The notes under the pieces were generated by a model. That model worked only from the letters and a program-made list of their open reading frames with translations, did not search any database and was not told the DNA's origin. A stretch of 64,000 bases of DNA from Sthenelais limicola. Its lineage: Eukaryota; Annelida; Polychaeta; Phyllodocida; Sigalionidae. Below, in pieces: positions 1 to 11,786 of this stretch (positions within the stretch are counted from its first letter, which is position 1; every line of letters begins with the position of its first letter). The stretch spans positions 138,693,972 to 138,757,971 of the forward strand of contig OW804096.1 of NCBI GenBank assembly GCA_942159475.1. The letters are read 5' to 3'. Position numbers and translations under genes: made by a program.

Positions 1-857
1 TGGTTTGGATACCTTGAGATTGCTGCTAGTAACAGTGTCATTGTTGGGTGAATTCACTGGAATTCCCCTCCACCCTGTCTCAGTGGAGAAGTAGTCAGTT
101 TACGTACAGTCAAAAACCTCAGTCACGGGGAGCGTAACTGATCTAAGCATGCAAAACCGGGTAACATTATCCGTCAGGCAGTGGCGGGAGCATGGCGCTG
201 TAGTAGCGTGGCGGTTAAGTGAACTAGCGTTGCATCAGGGTGCCGCTAGAGGTGGCTGCATCCGGGTTCACCAGTTCACTCCGCCTCGTGGCTCACTTTG
301 CTCCTGGACTCTGACCTGTAAGTACGCTTTCTACTGTGATCGTTCTATGAGTTGATTTGTCGCATGAAACTTGTATGAATTGATTCTGTATGATTGCTAG
401 GAAGGAAGAGAGGTATTTTAACATGATACCGATGGTTGTCACAGAGGTGTGCGTCTAGTATAAGACGTAAGTTTCGGTGTTTCTAGTGTGGGGAGATAGA
501 GCACCGAAGCTACGACCCAACCGCCATCTTGGATGTGGACATGAATCGGGCCACGCTACGATGATTTTTCGATTATCTAGCTTGTTTGGTACATTCTATG
601 TTCTCAGGCTTGTGTATTTTATAACTAGAATACTCGGAGAGATCATACTAGTTGTATCCGTTGTCTTTTTGGGCAACTTTTTACCTAAGTTATGTGTAAA
701 TAGATGTTCCGGCTGCATCCGCCCCCGTGACTAGAACTTTAATGTTTATGTTATAGGATCGGAGAACTAAAAAGCTGCCAACTTAACCCCTGAGAGTGCC
801 TGAGAGAATCCCGTGTGATTTCCGTGTGATTTCCGTGAGATTTCCGTATGACCCAAG

Positions 858-2903
858 ATGAGCCGGACCGAGAGCCGACACGAAGACGATGAGAGTCTGA
901 GCGGAGAGACCACCGAGGAAGAGATTCCGGTGGAAGTGGAGGCGAAACTCCTAGAGCAGGAGGGTGAAGATGAGGTCGCCCCCTTCCAGGCTTTGAGTGA
1001 GGCAGAGTTCGCTCAGGCCTTGTCAGACGCCGCTCAGGAAGACCCGGACTCCGTGAAGATTGAGCCCACGGAGAAGAGAACTTCCCCCCGCAAATCTCCG
1101 CGCAGAGGCCGGAGTAATGCCACCGAGAGGATTGCTGGACGTGGTCAGTCCAGGTCCCCCGGCAGAGGCCGGGTTGGCAGAGAGCGAGGGCGGAGTGCAG
1201 ACAAGAAGCATGGGCTGCGCCCCTTGTCCGTGAACGTAGAGCGAATGGACATCGATTCGCCTGGTGTGGCCGGAGCCTCCGCAGTGACTAAGCCTAAGGG
1301 CGCGGAAGGCAAACCCGTGGCCAAAACCCCCAAGAAGAGAGTGATGAAAGTTCACCGAGAGAGACTGAGTGTGAGAAGCGCTCGGTTCCGTGATGTGGAG
1401 AAGGTAGCCAACCTCCGTACCCTGTATGAGGAAGGCACGGAGTTGTACCCTATTGATCCCTCCACAGACGTCCCCGGGAAGTTTGTCCCGATCGATGATG
1501 AGAGTGAGGATGAGTCTGCCGAGTTTACGGACAACCTCATGGAGAGGTATGAGACTCGGCTGTGGCCAAGCCTGTTCCGTAAAGAGCAAACGGACGCAGG
1601 CACGTACCAGAAGGTGGCTTATGCTGCGGAACTGTGGAAACCCGGTTTCCGTTGCCCCTTCGCGGTGTGTAGGTGTCCATGAATGAACACTTCTGGCGTC
1701 AAGACCTACGCCACTAGAGAGCGCCTGTTCCGCCCCTTCTGTGAGGAACATGGTACCCGGAGAGAGGTGTGGACTTGCCCGTCCTCCTCCTGTTTGCAAA
1801 GACTAGACAGACGTATCGAGCTGGTACGACACCTTCAGTACGGTGAGAAGGTGGCTCACAAGTCTAGCCGTGACAAAGCCGTGGAGAAAGCCCAAACCGT
1901 CACGCCGACCAGGGAGGTGAATACGCTGTTCATGCGGACAACGTATCTTACGAATGCTGATTTGCATCTAGTCCGGCGGAAGGCAACGAAAGCTGCTTCC
2001 AAGGACACTGGATTTGCAAGGCCAGCTGCCAGTGCCGCTGCCGGAGCTCTGAGCTCTTCTAAAGCTCAGTCCGGCAAGAAAGGCAAGAAGAGAGATCGAT
2101 CCCGATCTAATTCCAGAAGCAGTAGCTATGGAATTCCGCCTACCCCTAAGAGGATAGCGACGTGTGCTCAGCAAGCAGCTGAAGGGTTGGTAGCGCAACT
2201 ACCCCCTCCTGTCCCGACTGCTGAGCTGTTGGCAACCGGAGAGACCGCGGTGAGGGAAGTTTTAGAGCAAGCCTCTGAAGCAGTCCTGACCGTTGAGACC
2301 AGAGTCAATGAGGTGCTCCATACGCTAGCGGAGCCCCTGCGTCAGCTGCAAACGGTCCGTGACCAAGTGCAGGAGCTTGCAACACTCAGAGAGGAGAACC
2401 GTTGCAACGCTCGTCTGATCCGAGACCAGTGACGTGGACTAAAAGAGAGAGACGACAAGATCCGCGTCCAAGAGGAGATTATTGGAAATCTCCGGGCAGA
2501 GTTGGAAGACGCCGGGAGAGAACCCCGTCTCCAGCCTCAGTCCCAAGTGCCCCAAAGTGTCCCGAGTAGTACTGTGACTAGTGCCACTCAGAGTCAGCGA
2601 CCTGACCTAGCGACGGAAGAAGTGCCTATGCCTTCTCCGTTCCCCGCAACCCCTGCTCCTATGCTAATGGACCAACATAGCATGCAGCGGTTTTTCATGT
2701 TTGGTCGCCTCATGAATGAGTTCATGGGTGCCCAACCCGTGAGCGGTGGTTTGGTGCCAAACCCCGCCATGCCCGTGTCATTCCAGATGATGCCACCAAT
2801 GCCAGTGACCCCTGGAAGAGACAGGCCTACAACTCCTGCAGTGATTGATCCTGCCGATATTCCGGAGCACGGAATGGAGGACACTGAGCAGAAGGAGAAG
2901 TAG
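858..2903 (+). pseudogene. Gypsy-1 third ORF, zinc-finger/coiled-coil protein, with two in-frame stops
   Basis: A single frame runs from ATG 858 to the stop at 2901-2903 and is broken only by TGA at 1680-1682 and TGA at 2430-2432. The N-terminal third is acidic, then Arg/Ser-rich (RGRSNATERIAGRGQSRSP). Next comes the block LWKPGFRCPFAVC, then TRERLFRPFCEEHG and LDRRIELVRHLQ. This parallels the two C2H2-like fingers of the intact 913-aa homologue at 35613-32872, although finger ligands have been lost (RPFCEEH for RHLCEEH; no final Cys/His). A predicted coiled coil (QTVRDQVQELATLREENR) and a Pro/Met-rich tail follow. The function is unknown. The fingers and basic stretch suggest nucleic-acid binding by inference. 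Confidence 0.65.
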
Positions 2904-3498
2904 GTCCAGCTACTGTGTGCTGGGCGTGCAAACCGGGACGAAATGCCCACGGATGTGACTTACGGACTGAGATTTTGATGACGACGAATGGCCGGACGGA
3001 CTTGATGATGACTTGATTCCTTGACGAACGGAAATGGGGACCCCTGATGTCACTGATGTAACCGACTCTTGATGAATACGGATGCCGGACTTGTCACGGA
3101 TGCTCTGATGCTAACTGCTTACCGACCCCGGACCCCCCGGAAAGATTTTTTTTTCCGTGCGGAAAGTGAGAAGTTTTCCAGCCTAAAGGTTATTACTTTA
3201 CTTGACATATTGTACATATAGCTGTAGCAGGTCTACTGAAGCTCCTTCTTGTCAAAGGCTGTTTGAGTATGTTGAATCCGAATGATTCTCATGCTGTAAT
3301 TAGAGATGTCGCGATTATTGTATAACGTGCGCGGGTCACTATATTGCTCCTGCCTGTACTTTTGAATTCGCATTGTTAATTCTCTATTGGTGCTTTACTT
3401 CTTACTTATTTTATATCCACATTGCCTTATAATAATTTACATATTGTAGATTGTGTTACTCCGTTGGGTTAAAAATCTATAAATTATGGAGGGGGTAT
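2904..3498 (+). other. Gypsy-1 3' untranslated region with polypurine tract
   Basis: Non-coding sequence between the third ORF and the LTR. The last bases before the LTR (about 3486-3498) are purine-rich (ATGGAGGGGGTAT), as expected for the plus-strand primer of reverse transcription. No other gene is seen here. Confidence 0.6.
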
Positions 3499-4102
3499 TG
3501 TAGTGGATATGAGGATCAGCGCAAGTCTAGTATAGCTTGCTGTTGTTTTAACTCTTATATAACCGGGTCGGCCTTCAAGGTCAAGGTTGGAGCTCCGCTC
3601 GCTCAGCCTTTCAAGCCTTTCGGATCTGTTCCGTTTTTACCTTGAATGAAATGTTAAGCTTTACCCTAGTTACAGATTACCTTTCATCTTTCTGCATTGA
3701 CCAGAATACGTACTGTATTGCATAACTGTGATGTATTGTGTATCTCCTGTATCACTTATTCCTGTACGAAGAACATCTTGCCATTTACTTGTACACACCT
3801 TGTTATTGTACGGATTGTATTTGTGACTATTCCGGAAATCCTTTCCGTCAGATGTCTTGGTTAGCCCGGCTGACCATGTACCTTGTGATTGCACTGTGGG
3901 GGAAATAAAGCTACGGAAACAGAGATCGTTGTCCATGTTTTACTTTCCCTTAGTCGAGAGGAGAATCGAACCTGGGTTGTCTAAGTAATAGCACGAAGGT
4001 TATCGCGGGCTGGATAACTAGTGTCACCATTTACTGATAAACTACCTGTAGGAGAGCCTACAGCCCCGGATTGGTAATCGAGATATCCGGGGGTTCACTA
4101 CA
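3499..4102 (+). repeat. 3' LTR of gypsy-1 (604 bp)
   Basis: It starts TGTAGTGGAT right after a purine tract and ends TTCACTACA, giving inverted TGTAGTG/CACTACA ends typical of LTRs. It contains a TATA-like CTTATATAAC at about 3556 and an AATAAA at about 3904, compatible with U3 and R signals. A related fragment occurs on the minus strand at 63441-63110. Immediately right of the LTR is the end of a family-B MITE, so the element probably inserted into a MITE. Confidence 0.75.
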
Positions 4103-4147
4103 CATGTGTAGAACTGTAGATTGTGCATTTTCTAAAAATCTGACCCA
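4103..4147 (+). repeat. MITE family B, right-end fragment
   Basis: The sequence from GTGTAGAACTGTAGATTGTGC through TCTAAAAATCTGACCCA matches the right ends of the complete B copies (for example 6090-6335). The left part is missing, apparently cut off by the gypsy-1 insertion. Confidence 0.55.
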
Positions 4148-4391
4148 CAAACTTGGTTGTTGAAAACCAAATGTGGACGACTGTAGATGAATTGGATATA
4201 TCTTTATAATTCTTCCAACATTTCGGCAAATATGTTGCCTTCTTTCGGGGTTGTTGATACAATTAGATAAGTAAAATAAGGATACAAATATTCATGCAGA
4301 TGTTCATGTTGTATCTCGTATATTAGAGTAGTTTAATTTTGTCATTTTACAAATACAAAGTTATAGAAAATGTTTTACCTACATGTTTCAG

Positions 4392-4467
4392 AAATCACTT
4401 ATGACCCGGTGACGGAGTTGATCCTTGATCCTGACACGTTACTAAGTCTGTTAGACACAAACGATGT
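4392..4467 (+). CDS. Membrane-protein gene, internal exon (extracellular part)
   Basis: An exon bounded by TTTCAG and GTAAGT, entered in phase 1 and left in phase 2. It encodes a short acidic segment (ITYDPVTELILDPDTLLSLL). The phase matches the next exon at 4980, forming a Val codon across the junction. Upstream exons are not in the window, because gypsy-1 occupies the sequence to the left. It is likely the extracellular juxtamembrane region of a type I membrane protein. I do not recognise a family; a SEA-like or mucin-like stalk is possible but unproven. Confidence 0.6.
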
Positions 4468-4979
4468 GTAAGTACAGTTTACAATAGGGAGGTTCTGCAA
4501 GCAAACTTATCTCAATTACGTAACCGTATCCGTGTAGATCATTTTGTGAATTACATCACATCTTGTGTATAAAAATACATTGTGAGATGAAAGATTTTGC
4601 TTGATATGTTATGTTACGTTTTCCCCGCCATGTTTTGCTGAACCTCCATCTTCATTTTAACCTGTGTTTGTATATCATAGATACGGATACGTTTACGTAT
4701 AGGTTAGACTTGCTGAACCTCTCTAGTATTGCTATCGTATTATGTCAGGACATGAGAGAAGGCTTTAGAAATTGTATTAAATTATTTTGAACGTTTTAAA
4801 AAGTTCTTGATGTTTGATTGGGGGAAACTGGCAATTTCTTCTTCACGATTGTCACTCATGTGGAATGATGGCTTAATAAATTGATACTAGAAATTATACA
4901 TATTCCTCATGTGTTACAGAAAAATTGATGTAGTAAACCGACTCAGAATAATTAACTAATTTATTTTTCCTGATTTCAG

Positions 4980-5076
4980 TAAAGCGCAGTTGGAGGCGGT
5001 AATAAAGCAGGTGTACCCGACCGCTACCGTCTCCATCACAGTGACCGCTGTGCCCACCACCCCCGCCCCTGATACT
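4980..5076 (+). CDS. Membrane-protein gene, exon encoding Thr/Pro-rich stalk
   Basis: Acceptor GATTTCAG, donor GTGAGT. It completes a split Val codon and then encodes KAQLEAVIKQVYP followed by a Thr/Val-rich stretch ending in VPTTPAPDT, which looks like an O-glycosylated stalk. It leaves in phase 0, matching the transmembrane exon at 6535. GC content is higher than in the flanking introns, supporting a real exon. Confidence 0.65.
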
Positions 5077-5202
5077 GTGAGTTATTATTGTATTTATCAA
5101 GTTTTAAATATTAAAGTAAACCCTGAACTATATGAGAAAACCAACTTCTTTAACTGCTAGTATTCAAATACAACATTGCTTATAAACCGTTGCAATGCTA
5201 AT

Positions 5203-5448
5203 ATATGGGTCAAGTTATCAGAAAATGTAAAATTGGCCTTCACCAATCCTCTCAAATAACCCAAATTTCCCATAATAACCCAAAAGTTCAAAATACAGTT
5301 CAACCTAACCAAACAGATTGCTAGAATCAATGCAATGCCGAATATACTCGGATTTACCTAGTATTGAGCAAATTGCAGCCTAACTTAGCAGAATTTACTA
5401 AATGTGTAGAGCTGCCAATTGTACATTTTCTGAAAATCTGACCCATAT
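5203..5448. repeat. MITE family B copy
   Basis: About 245 bp with inverted ends of the form TATGGGTCA...TCAGAAAATGTA and TACATTTTCTGAAAATCTGACCC. It lies in an intron of the membrane-protein gene. Confidence 0.7.
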
Positions 5449-5789
5449 AGAGAGGTTTGCTCATTTAGAGGAAAGGGAAAGTAGTTCCACTGTTTAACAC
5501 TTCATTCAAGGCGCCATTGTGAGGCTACGCGAAGTCATGAAACAAGTCAGGATAGTGTACATTTCAGATTCTTAAGGTACCCAAGACCTTCAGTGACCTT
5601 ATCTCAGTTGTGCACAACAGGTCAGCTAGGATTGTGCATTAATTATGTATAAACGTGTAAATCTCTTTTTCTCTGTCTCTCTCTCCCTTCTTCTCTATCT
5701 CTATTTCCTGGGTATGATCATAAACTGCCTCCCTCTCAGCTCTCCCGCCCTTGATATAACACTTTAAAGTGTTGATAAGGGTGTAAAGC

Positions 5790-5819
5790 AACCAAGCGCA
5801 CTCACTCACTCACTCACTG
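5790..5819. repeat. Short (CACT)n microsatellite
   Basis: About six ACTC units in an intron. Confidence 0.7.
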
Positions 5820-6089
5820 TAATCCTAATTGTGTACAGACGCCACAAACTGACTTGACACATGGGTTTCAGTGCCTTTTTCTTGCTGTAGCTTTCTCAGT
5901 TGGCGCCTTTGGGTGACTATAAGAAAGGAAACTAAATGCATGCATGTCACTATAAATAGCTGTTTATGGTACCAATAACTCAGTTGTTAAATTGATTGTG
6001 CTTGCTTTCATATATAACTAAACGGAAGTTCTCCTTTAGTTCTCCTGCAAGCCAAGGACTAACAATAATAAAACTTAATGTGTAAACCC

Positions 6090-6335
6090 TATATATCGGT
6101 CAGACTTTCACAAAATGTACAATTGGCCTTCACCAATCCTCTCAAATAACCCAAATTTAAGGCAAAAATCAGGTTCAAAATACAGTTCAACATAATCAGA
6201 CAGATTTATTGAATAAATACAATACCGAATACACTCAGATATACCTACTATTTATCAATTTTCACTCTAATCTATCAGAAATAGAGAGAAGTGTAGAACT
6301 GTAGATCGTGCATTTTCTGATAATCTGACCCATAT
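6090..6335. repeat. MITE family B copy
   Basis: A second intronic B copy with the same inverted ends and the same internal AATTGGCCTTCACCAATCC block. The stretches beside it (about 5931-6080 and 6370-6510) are near-duplicates of each other, so part of this intron has been duplicated. Confidence 0.7.
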
Positions 6336-6534
6336 CTGAGTTTATTCTGTCTAAAACGAAACAAGGAAGGAAACTAAATGCTTGCATGTCACTATAAATA
6401 CCTATTTATGTTACCAATAACTCAGTTTTTAAACTGATCGTGCTTGCTTTCATATATAACTAAACGGGAGAGGTATTTAGTTCTCCTGCAAGCCAAGGAC
6501 TAACAATAATAAATGTTTGTGTTTGTGATTGCAG

Positions 6535-6662
6535 ACGACGCCAGTAGTTGCCACGTTATCCTCACCAGGTGGCGTCCCAGGCTGGGCCATCGCACTCATC
6601 GTTATATTCGTCATACTATTTATTGGCGTCATCTTGGTTCTCGTTTTTATTTTCTTAAAAAA
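6535..6662 (+). CDS. Membrane-protein gene, transmembrane exon
   Basis: Acceptor TGATTGCAG, donor GTAAGT. It encodes TTPVVATLSSPGGVPG, then a strongly hydrophobic helix of about 24 residues (WAIALIVIFVILFIGVILVL) ending in FLKK, a stop-transfer signal for a single-pass protein with a cytoplasmic C-terminus. It ends in phase 2 inside a Lys codon completed by the exon at 7542. Confidence 0.75.
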
Positions 6663-6739
6663 GTAAGTATTTGGTTTTAACCGGGAACGTCCAAGTGGTC
6701 TGTTCAAGTGGACTTAACCATACAGGTCCATACAGAATA

Positions 6740-7143
6740 TGTGCTGTGTTTCAGGAAAATGAGTCACAAGTCGCAAAATTGATATTTTTCAAAGTGTTTT
6801 TTTTACAAGATCTCTTTATTGAAATCTTCTGATTTTTAGAAGGTTTAGCACTCATAGTCATATGAATCCAAGTTACAAATTTCGGGACATTGTATTAAAG
6901 ATATCATTGCGTTTTGAAGGCCTTCTTATCGAGTATATTTAGTTACCTTACTGGTTTACCCAACCAGAAACATTGCAAACTTTTTTTTCAAAAATTAAAA
7001 TATCAAAATTAAAATATAGAAATACATGTTAGGTACCCTAGTGTTTACATTCATTGGAATTCCCTTGATCTCCTCTTTTCAAATATTGTGTTATCTCAAA
7101 ATCCATATTTTGCGACTTATGACTCATTTTCCTAAAACGGATA
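6740..7143. repeat. MITE family A copy
   Basis: About 400 bp with inverted ends: TTTCAGGAAAATGAGTCACA and, at the right, its inverted counterpart TTTTGCGACTTATGACTCAT. It lies in the last intron of the membrane-protein gene. Confidence 0.75.
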
Positions 7144-7541
7144 CCAAATGTAATAAAATTAATAAAGTATAAAAAGAAATCTCACCTCCTCACCCCAGGT
7201 ACTAGAGAAAGACCACCATTGCGGTGATCTAGTCCTCGTAAGAAATGTAAAAGAAAATCATTATAACATTTAATTCAGAATGAATTAAAAGAGGTACATA
7301 GAATGGAACGTGACGATTCTACAATTATACATGATATGCATCGTTCCATTCACTATTTATTAATCAATTCCCTTAGCAAGAATGATATTTAAATCTTTCT
7401 TTTAAAAGATAATTTCCTGCCCTTATCTTTACAAGATGAATAAAACATCTTGCATTATCAAACCATTACCTGGATAAATTCCAGAAGGACTCTCCTTTTT
7501 CTCAAACTTGAAACCAATAAATTTTTATTCTTATTTTGCAG

Positions 7542-7665
7542 ACCAAGTAAAGTGCAAAGTAGCAACTTACAGGAACCCAAGAAACCCGCGCCGGCACAGG
7601 TGGAAATGACGTCACACGCAACGCTACAAAGTGAAAGATCAATAGTCTCTGTCAGCCATGCATAA
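7542..7665 (+). CDS. Membrane-protein gene, last exon (cytoplasmic tail)
   Basis: Acceptor ATTTTGCAG. The first base completes the split Lys codon, and 40 codons then run to TAA at 7663-7665. The tail is short, basic and Pro/Ser-rich (SNLQEPKKPAPAQVEM, then ERSIVSVSHA). No kinase, death or ITAM-like signalling domain is seen. With the three upstream exons this gives a coherent C-terminus of a single-pass surface protein of unknown family. Confidence 0.7.
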
Positions 7666-7986
7666 ACCCCCTATTGTTAGCCATGCATAAACCTTCTATT
7701 TATAACTTCTACTTATTGCCAACATGTTCATATTTATTATCAGGTAGAGAGGGCAGATTATTCACAAGGTTTATATAAATACTTATTGTTTAACTAAATG
7801 GTATCATCCATTGACCTTCCTTGTAAGAGACAATGTCAAATGTACTTCAGTTTAGGCTCAGTGTCTCTCAGATCAGATAAAAAACGGTATGTTAGTGATT
7901 GGATGCCTACTGCGTTACTGGCTTTTCTGGCGCTAGATTAGGCGTCCCAATGGAATTCTGATGGCATTTTGCGTTTTGGAGCTATA

Positions 7987-8285
7987 GAGGCTTTCCCTCA
8001 GTTTGTAGGGACTCTCTCAACTCCAAGCCTAGACTGGAGAGGCTTTCCCTCAGTTTGTAGGGACTCTCTCAACACTAAGCCTAGACTGGAGAGGCTTTCC
8101 CTCAGTTTGTAGGGACTCTCTTAACTCTAAGCCTAGACTGGAGAGGCTTTCCCTCAGTTTGTAGGTACTCTCTTAACTCTAAGCCTAGACTGGAAAGGCT
8201 GTCCCTCAGTTTGTAGGGACTCTCTTAACTCTAAGCCTAGACTGGAGAGGCTTTCCCTCAGTTTGGAGGGCTCTGAGCTTAGACT
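7987..8285. repeat. 52-bp tandem repeat, about 6 copies
   Basis: The unit beginning GAGGCTTTCCCTCAGTTTGT repeats with a 52-bp period (GGCTTTCCCT at 7989, 8041, 8093, 8145, with later slightly diverged copies). An antisense ORF across it is a by-product of the repeat. Confidence 0.85.
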
Positions 8286-8684
8286 GATTTTGGGAAAAAG
8301 ATCGAAAGTTCCTGAAATAATTTTGATGTGCTCCCAATGAAGGATCATGGAATCTGATCTGAAATCTTTCTCACTACTACTGATCTCAACTTTCGATTAG
8401 ATATTTTGAGTATAGTAGGCCTACAATTCATTGATTAAAAAAGTTAGTTTTAAATTAGTTACGAATATTCTCTTATTAGAATGTTCCTAAAAATGACTAT
8501 TTTCTGTAAAATATTGATAGAAAAGCAGAGTTGTTGATGTTAGGTCCCCAGAATCATGCCCATGTAAAAGACTTAAACTTGCTCTATAAACGTTTTATAT
8601 GAACAAATCAAAAGCATTGGGTGACACACAGCAAAGAACATGAAGGATGGCTTTACTTCTTCAGCTGCCAATGGGACCGCCATC

Positions 8685-9093
8685 TGTGATGTGTTTCAGA
8701 AAAATGAGTCATAAGTCGCAAAATTGATATTTTCCAAAGTGTTTTTTCACAAGATCACATTATTGGAATGTTCTAATTTTTGGAGAGTTTATCACTTATA
8801 GTTATATCCATCGATGTATTAAATCTCGGGACAATGTATGTGATATATCCTTTTATTTTAAAGGTCCTCATACGGACTGCATTTAGTTACTTTACTGTTG
8901 ATCAACCCCCAGAAATATTAGAAAAATTTGTTGTCAAAAACGAAAATATCAAACTTAAAATCTAGAAATACTTATTAGATTATTAGATAGTTTACTATCA
9001 TTGGAATCGGCTTGATCTCATCTTTTCAAATCAAATGGTATCTCAAAATCTATTTCTTGCGACTTATGACTCATTTTCCTGAAACACATAACA
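8685..9093. repeat. MITE family A copy
   Basis: Starts TGTGATGTGTTTCAGAAAAA and ends TTTTCCTGAAACACATAACA; same internal sequence as the other A copies. Confidence 0.75.
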
Positions 9094-9506
9094 ATTTCTG
9101 ATCAGTGGCTAGTACATTTCATAAAAGGATTACAAGCTATGAAATAGTTATTTCCCAAATCTCTAAAAAAAAATATAAGGTTTTCGAATTTAGTTGCCAC
9201 GTTCAGTGGTACTTTTCTCAAATTAAATCTCTATAATATGCAAAATCATACAAAAAAAAGTTGTTTTTTTCTAAGTTAAATTGCTTAAAAGATTAAAAGT
9301 TGGGGAAATAAGAAGTTTATATTCCTTATGCATCCTAATATATTGTGAAGTCCTTAAATTTGTATGTGAGGTAGAGAAACATTAAGATCGCTTGAATTAG
9401 ACTTGACTATGTATACCTACAGCTCTCCCTCCCATGGGAGAAAAGTGGTCTTAATCATAAATGTCCATGTTTAGTGATGAAAATCATTTTTCGAGATATT
9501 TATATA

Positions 9507-9904
9507 TGATCTGTTTCAGGAAAATGAGTCACAAGTCGCAAAGCTGATCTTTTTCAAAGTGTTTTATTTACAAGATCTCTTTGTGGGAATGTGTTTATTT
9601 TTGTGATGTCTAATCCTTGTGGTTGTATAAATACATTTACCAAATTTCAAGACGGTTTATTGATTATATCGTTTCTTAGATCATTCTATGGAGTATACTT
9701 AGCTACTTTACTAGTAATTGTCCACCCGGAAATATTGCAAACTTTTTTTCAAAAATAAAAATATCTAACTAAAAAGATAAAAGTACTTATTAAATGTCCT
9801 TATTGTTTACATTCATTGCAATCCCCTTGGTCTCATGTTTTCAAATAAGGTGATATTCCAAAGTCCATTTTACTTGTGACTCATTTTCCTAAAACGGATC
9901 ACAT
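9507..9904. repeat. MITE family A copy
   Basis: Inverted ends TGATCTGTTTCAGGAAAATG and CATTTTCCTAAAACGGATCA. Confidence 0.75.
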
Positions 9905-9930
9905 ATGACTCATTGTTGGAGCTCAACAAA

Positions 9931-10323
9931 TGTGACGTGTTTTAGGAAAATGAGTCATAAGTCACAAAATTAATATTTTTCAAAGTGTTTTTTTCACAAG
10001 ATCACATTATTGGAATGTTCTATTTTTTGGAGGGTTTATCACTTATAGCTACATCAATCGATGTATTAAATTTCAGGACAATCTATGTAATATATTCTTT
10101 CGTTTTAAAGGTCCTCATATGGACTACATTTAATTACTTTACAGTTTATTGACTCTATGAAGTATTGGAACGAAAATATCAAACTTAAAATCTAGAAATC
10201 CTTATTAGATTATTAGACTGTTTACTATCGTTGGAATCGACTTGATCTCATCTATTCAAATATAATGGTATCTCAAAATCTATTTTTTGCGAATTATGAC
10301 TCAATTTCCTGAAACACATCACA
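9931..10323. repeat. MITE family A copy
   Basis: Starts TGTGACGTGTTTTAGG and ends CCTGAAACACATCACA. It lies 26 bp from the previous copy. Confidence 0.75.
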
Positions 10324-10734
10324 AATGGGAAAAGTGTGGAAAAAAGTTTTTCAGGCTTTTCCTACTGGTCCTTGTCATTTTGTACAAAACCGTTGTGGCG
10401 TGACATGTTTGTACAGTGAAGTATTTTGGTAATATAACCCGCGTGAACAAGAACTCAAAATGTATAATATTATGCTATACTACCAATTTATATTTAACCA
10501 ATTCAGACTGTGATAGATAGATAAATTAAGAGGTTTAAATTATGCAATATTTAATTGTGTACATAACTAAAAAACACTGGATATAAAAAAAACTTTATAC
10601 GCACGAATACCATGTATGTATGCATTATACAGGTTTGTACTACTGTTTGAATTTCATTGATGTGTAAAAGAATTTGTAAATTAGCTAAAGAAATGTGATC
10701 TAAAATAGAGTAAGACATTTTTGGACACCTCGCC

Positions 10735-11157
10735 ATTATGGAGGGTTTGTACATTTCTATTATAGTGACCCCTCTGTATACAGACACCCCGATATTATGG
10801 ACAGTTAGAGCCAGTCCCGATGATTTATGGGTCAGATTTTCTAGAAAATGTACAATTGGCTGCTCTACACATTTAGGAAATTGGGCTAAGTTTGGCTGGA
10901 AAATGAAGAATACCGGGCATATCCGAGTATATTGATTTAAAGTATCAGTTCTGTTAAATGTTAAACTGAATTTTGAAGCTCATTTTTGTCTCAAATGTGG
11001 GTTATTTGAGAGGATTGGTGAAGGCCAATTGTACATTTTCTGAAAATCTGACCCGTATATTAATAATATTGTGACCCCTCGTTAATATACAGACACCTCG
11101 TTATTATGGGCAGTTGAACCCAAGGGTGTCCCTAATAGAGTGGGTTTACTGTAGTGG
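10735..11157. repeat. Possible pogo/Tigger-like remnant interrupted by a MITE
   Basis: Two related blocks (GTGACCCCTCTGTATACAGA and GTGACCCCTCGTTAATATAC, each followed by GACACC and an ATTATGG motif) flank an inserted B copy. The right edge reads GAGTGGGTTTACTGTAG, resembling CAGTAAACCC-type ends of pogo-like elements. No transposase is present, so the class is a guess. Confidence 0.35.
10825..11059. repeat. MITE family B copy inside an older repeat
   Basis: Ends ATGGGTCAGATTTTCTAGAA and TTTTCTGAAAATCTGACCCG. It splits the repeat at 10735-11157. Confidence 0.75.
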
Positions 11158-11186
11158 GTGATGGTGTATCTTATCAACTGTGATAA

Positions 11187-11511
11187 GGCAAAAAAAAAAT
11201 AGGTGTGTTTCCGATTTGTCCCCCCTACCTAGAAAAACCTTACCCTACCTAAAAGTTTCATATCATATCTTACTTTTTTTGGATTTTTTGACAAAAAAAG
11301 CTTATAAAAGCAGGAAAACGGATTTTCCTAACCCAAAACTGTCAAAAAGCACATTTCCCATGTTCAAAACAACTATTATTATGAAAAAGACATTTTTTTC
11401 AGTTCCTGGGAGGTGGTTTCCAAACAAAAAGAATTAACAAAAAAAAAGTTACCACCCCCCTACCTAGTTTTCAGCCAGATAAATCGGAAACACACCTATT
11501 TTTTTTTGGCC
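11187..11511. repeat. Foldback/MITE-like element with long inverted ends
   Basis: The left arm GGCAAAAAAAAAATAGGTGT then GTTTCCGATTTGTC is mirrored at the right by GATAAATCGGAAACACACCT then ATTTTTTTTTGGCC. The arms are about 34 bp with few mismatches. The interior has inverted CCCCCCTACCTAG-type motifs but no gene. Confidence 0.65.
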
Positions 11512-11786
11512 TAAATAAATATTCATAAGATTCTTTTCGAATGAACAAAGGCATTGACAGTTATCTGCTATTATCTTTACAAGGTTTGCTTTTGGATAAG
11601 AAAACCTGGAAAAAACTACCCGATGGAGACCTTAAATGTCCTTAGATTTGGTTCACTGGGAATAAACCAAATTTCCTGACTGCTGAATTAAGTTCTTGTT
11701 TAGATTGGGGTTACTCTACAAGTGGGTCTGTTAGAACCCAGTGTTCACTTCAATGTTATATTATCATATCAATATGATACTAGTAT

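Larger units (their letters stand above)
1..4102 (+). mobile_element. Ty3/gypsy-like LTR retrotransposon, 3' part (gypsy-1)
   Basis: This is the 3' portion of an LTR element whose gag-pol and 5' LTR lie left of the window. The third ORF (858-2903) resembles the third ORF of the complete gypsy element at 31607-43172 in its zinc-finger block and its order. A purine-rich tract directly precedes a 604-bp LTR with TG...CA ends. No pol coding is recognisable in 1-857. By analogy with the complete element, which has about 0.7 kb between pol and ORF3, this stretch is probably the pol-ORF3 spacer. Two in-frame stops in ORF3 show the copy is decayed. Confidence 0.75.

Noticed and set aside
1023..1799. 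Antisense ORF of 258 codons over the gypsy-1 third ORF
   Set aside because: Shadow of the sense coding frame; no recognisable domain.
3955..3985. tRNA-like GAATCGAACC motif in the gypsy-1 LTR
   Set aside because: It resembles an antisense B-box, but no cloverleaf or A-box partner could be assembled.
8154..8348. Minus-strand ORF with repeated LRESL-type residues
   Set aside because: It is simply the 52-bp tandem repeat read in frame.
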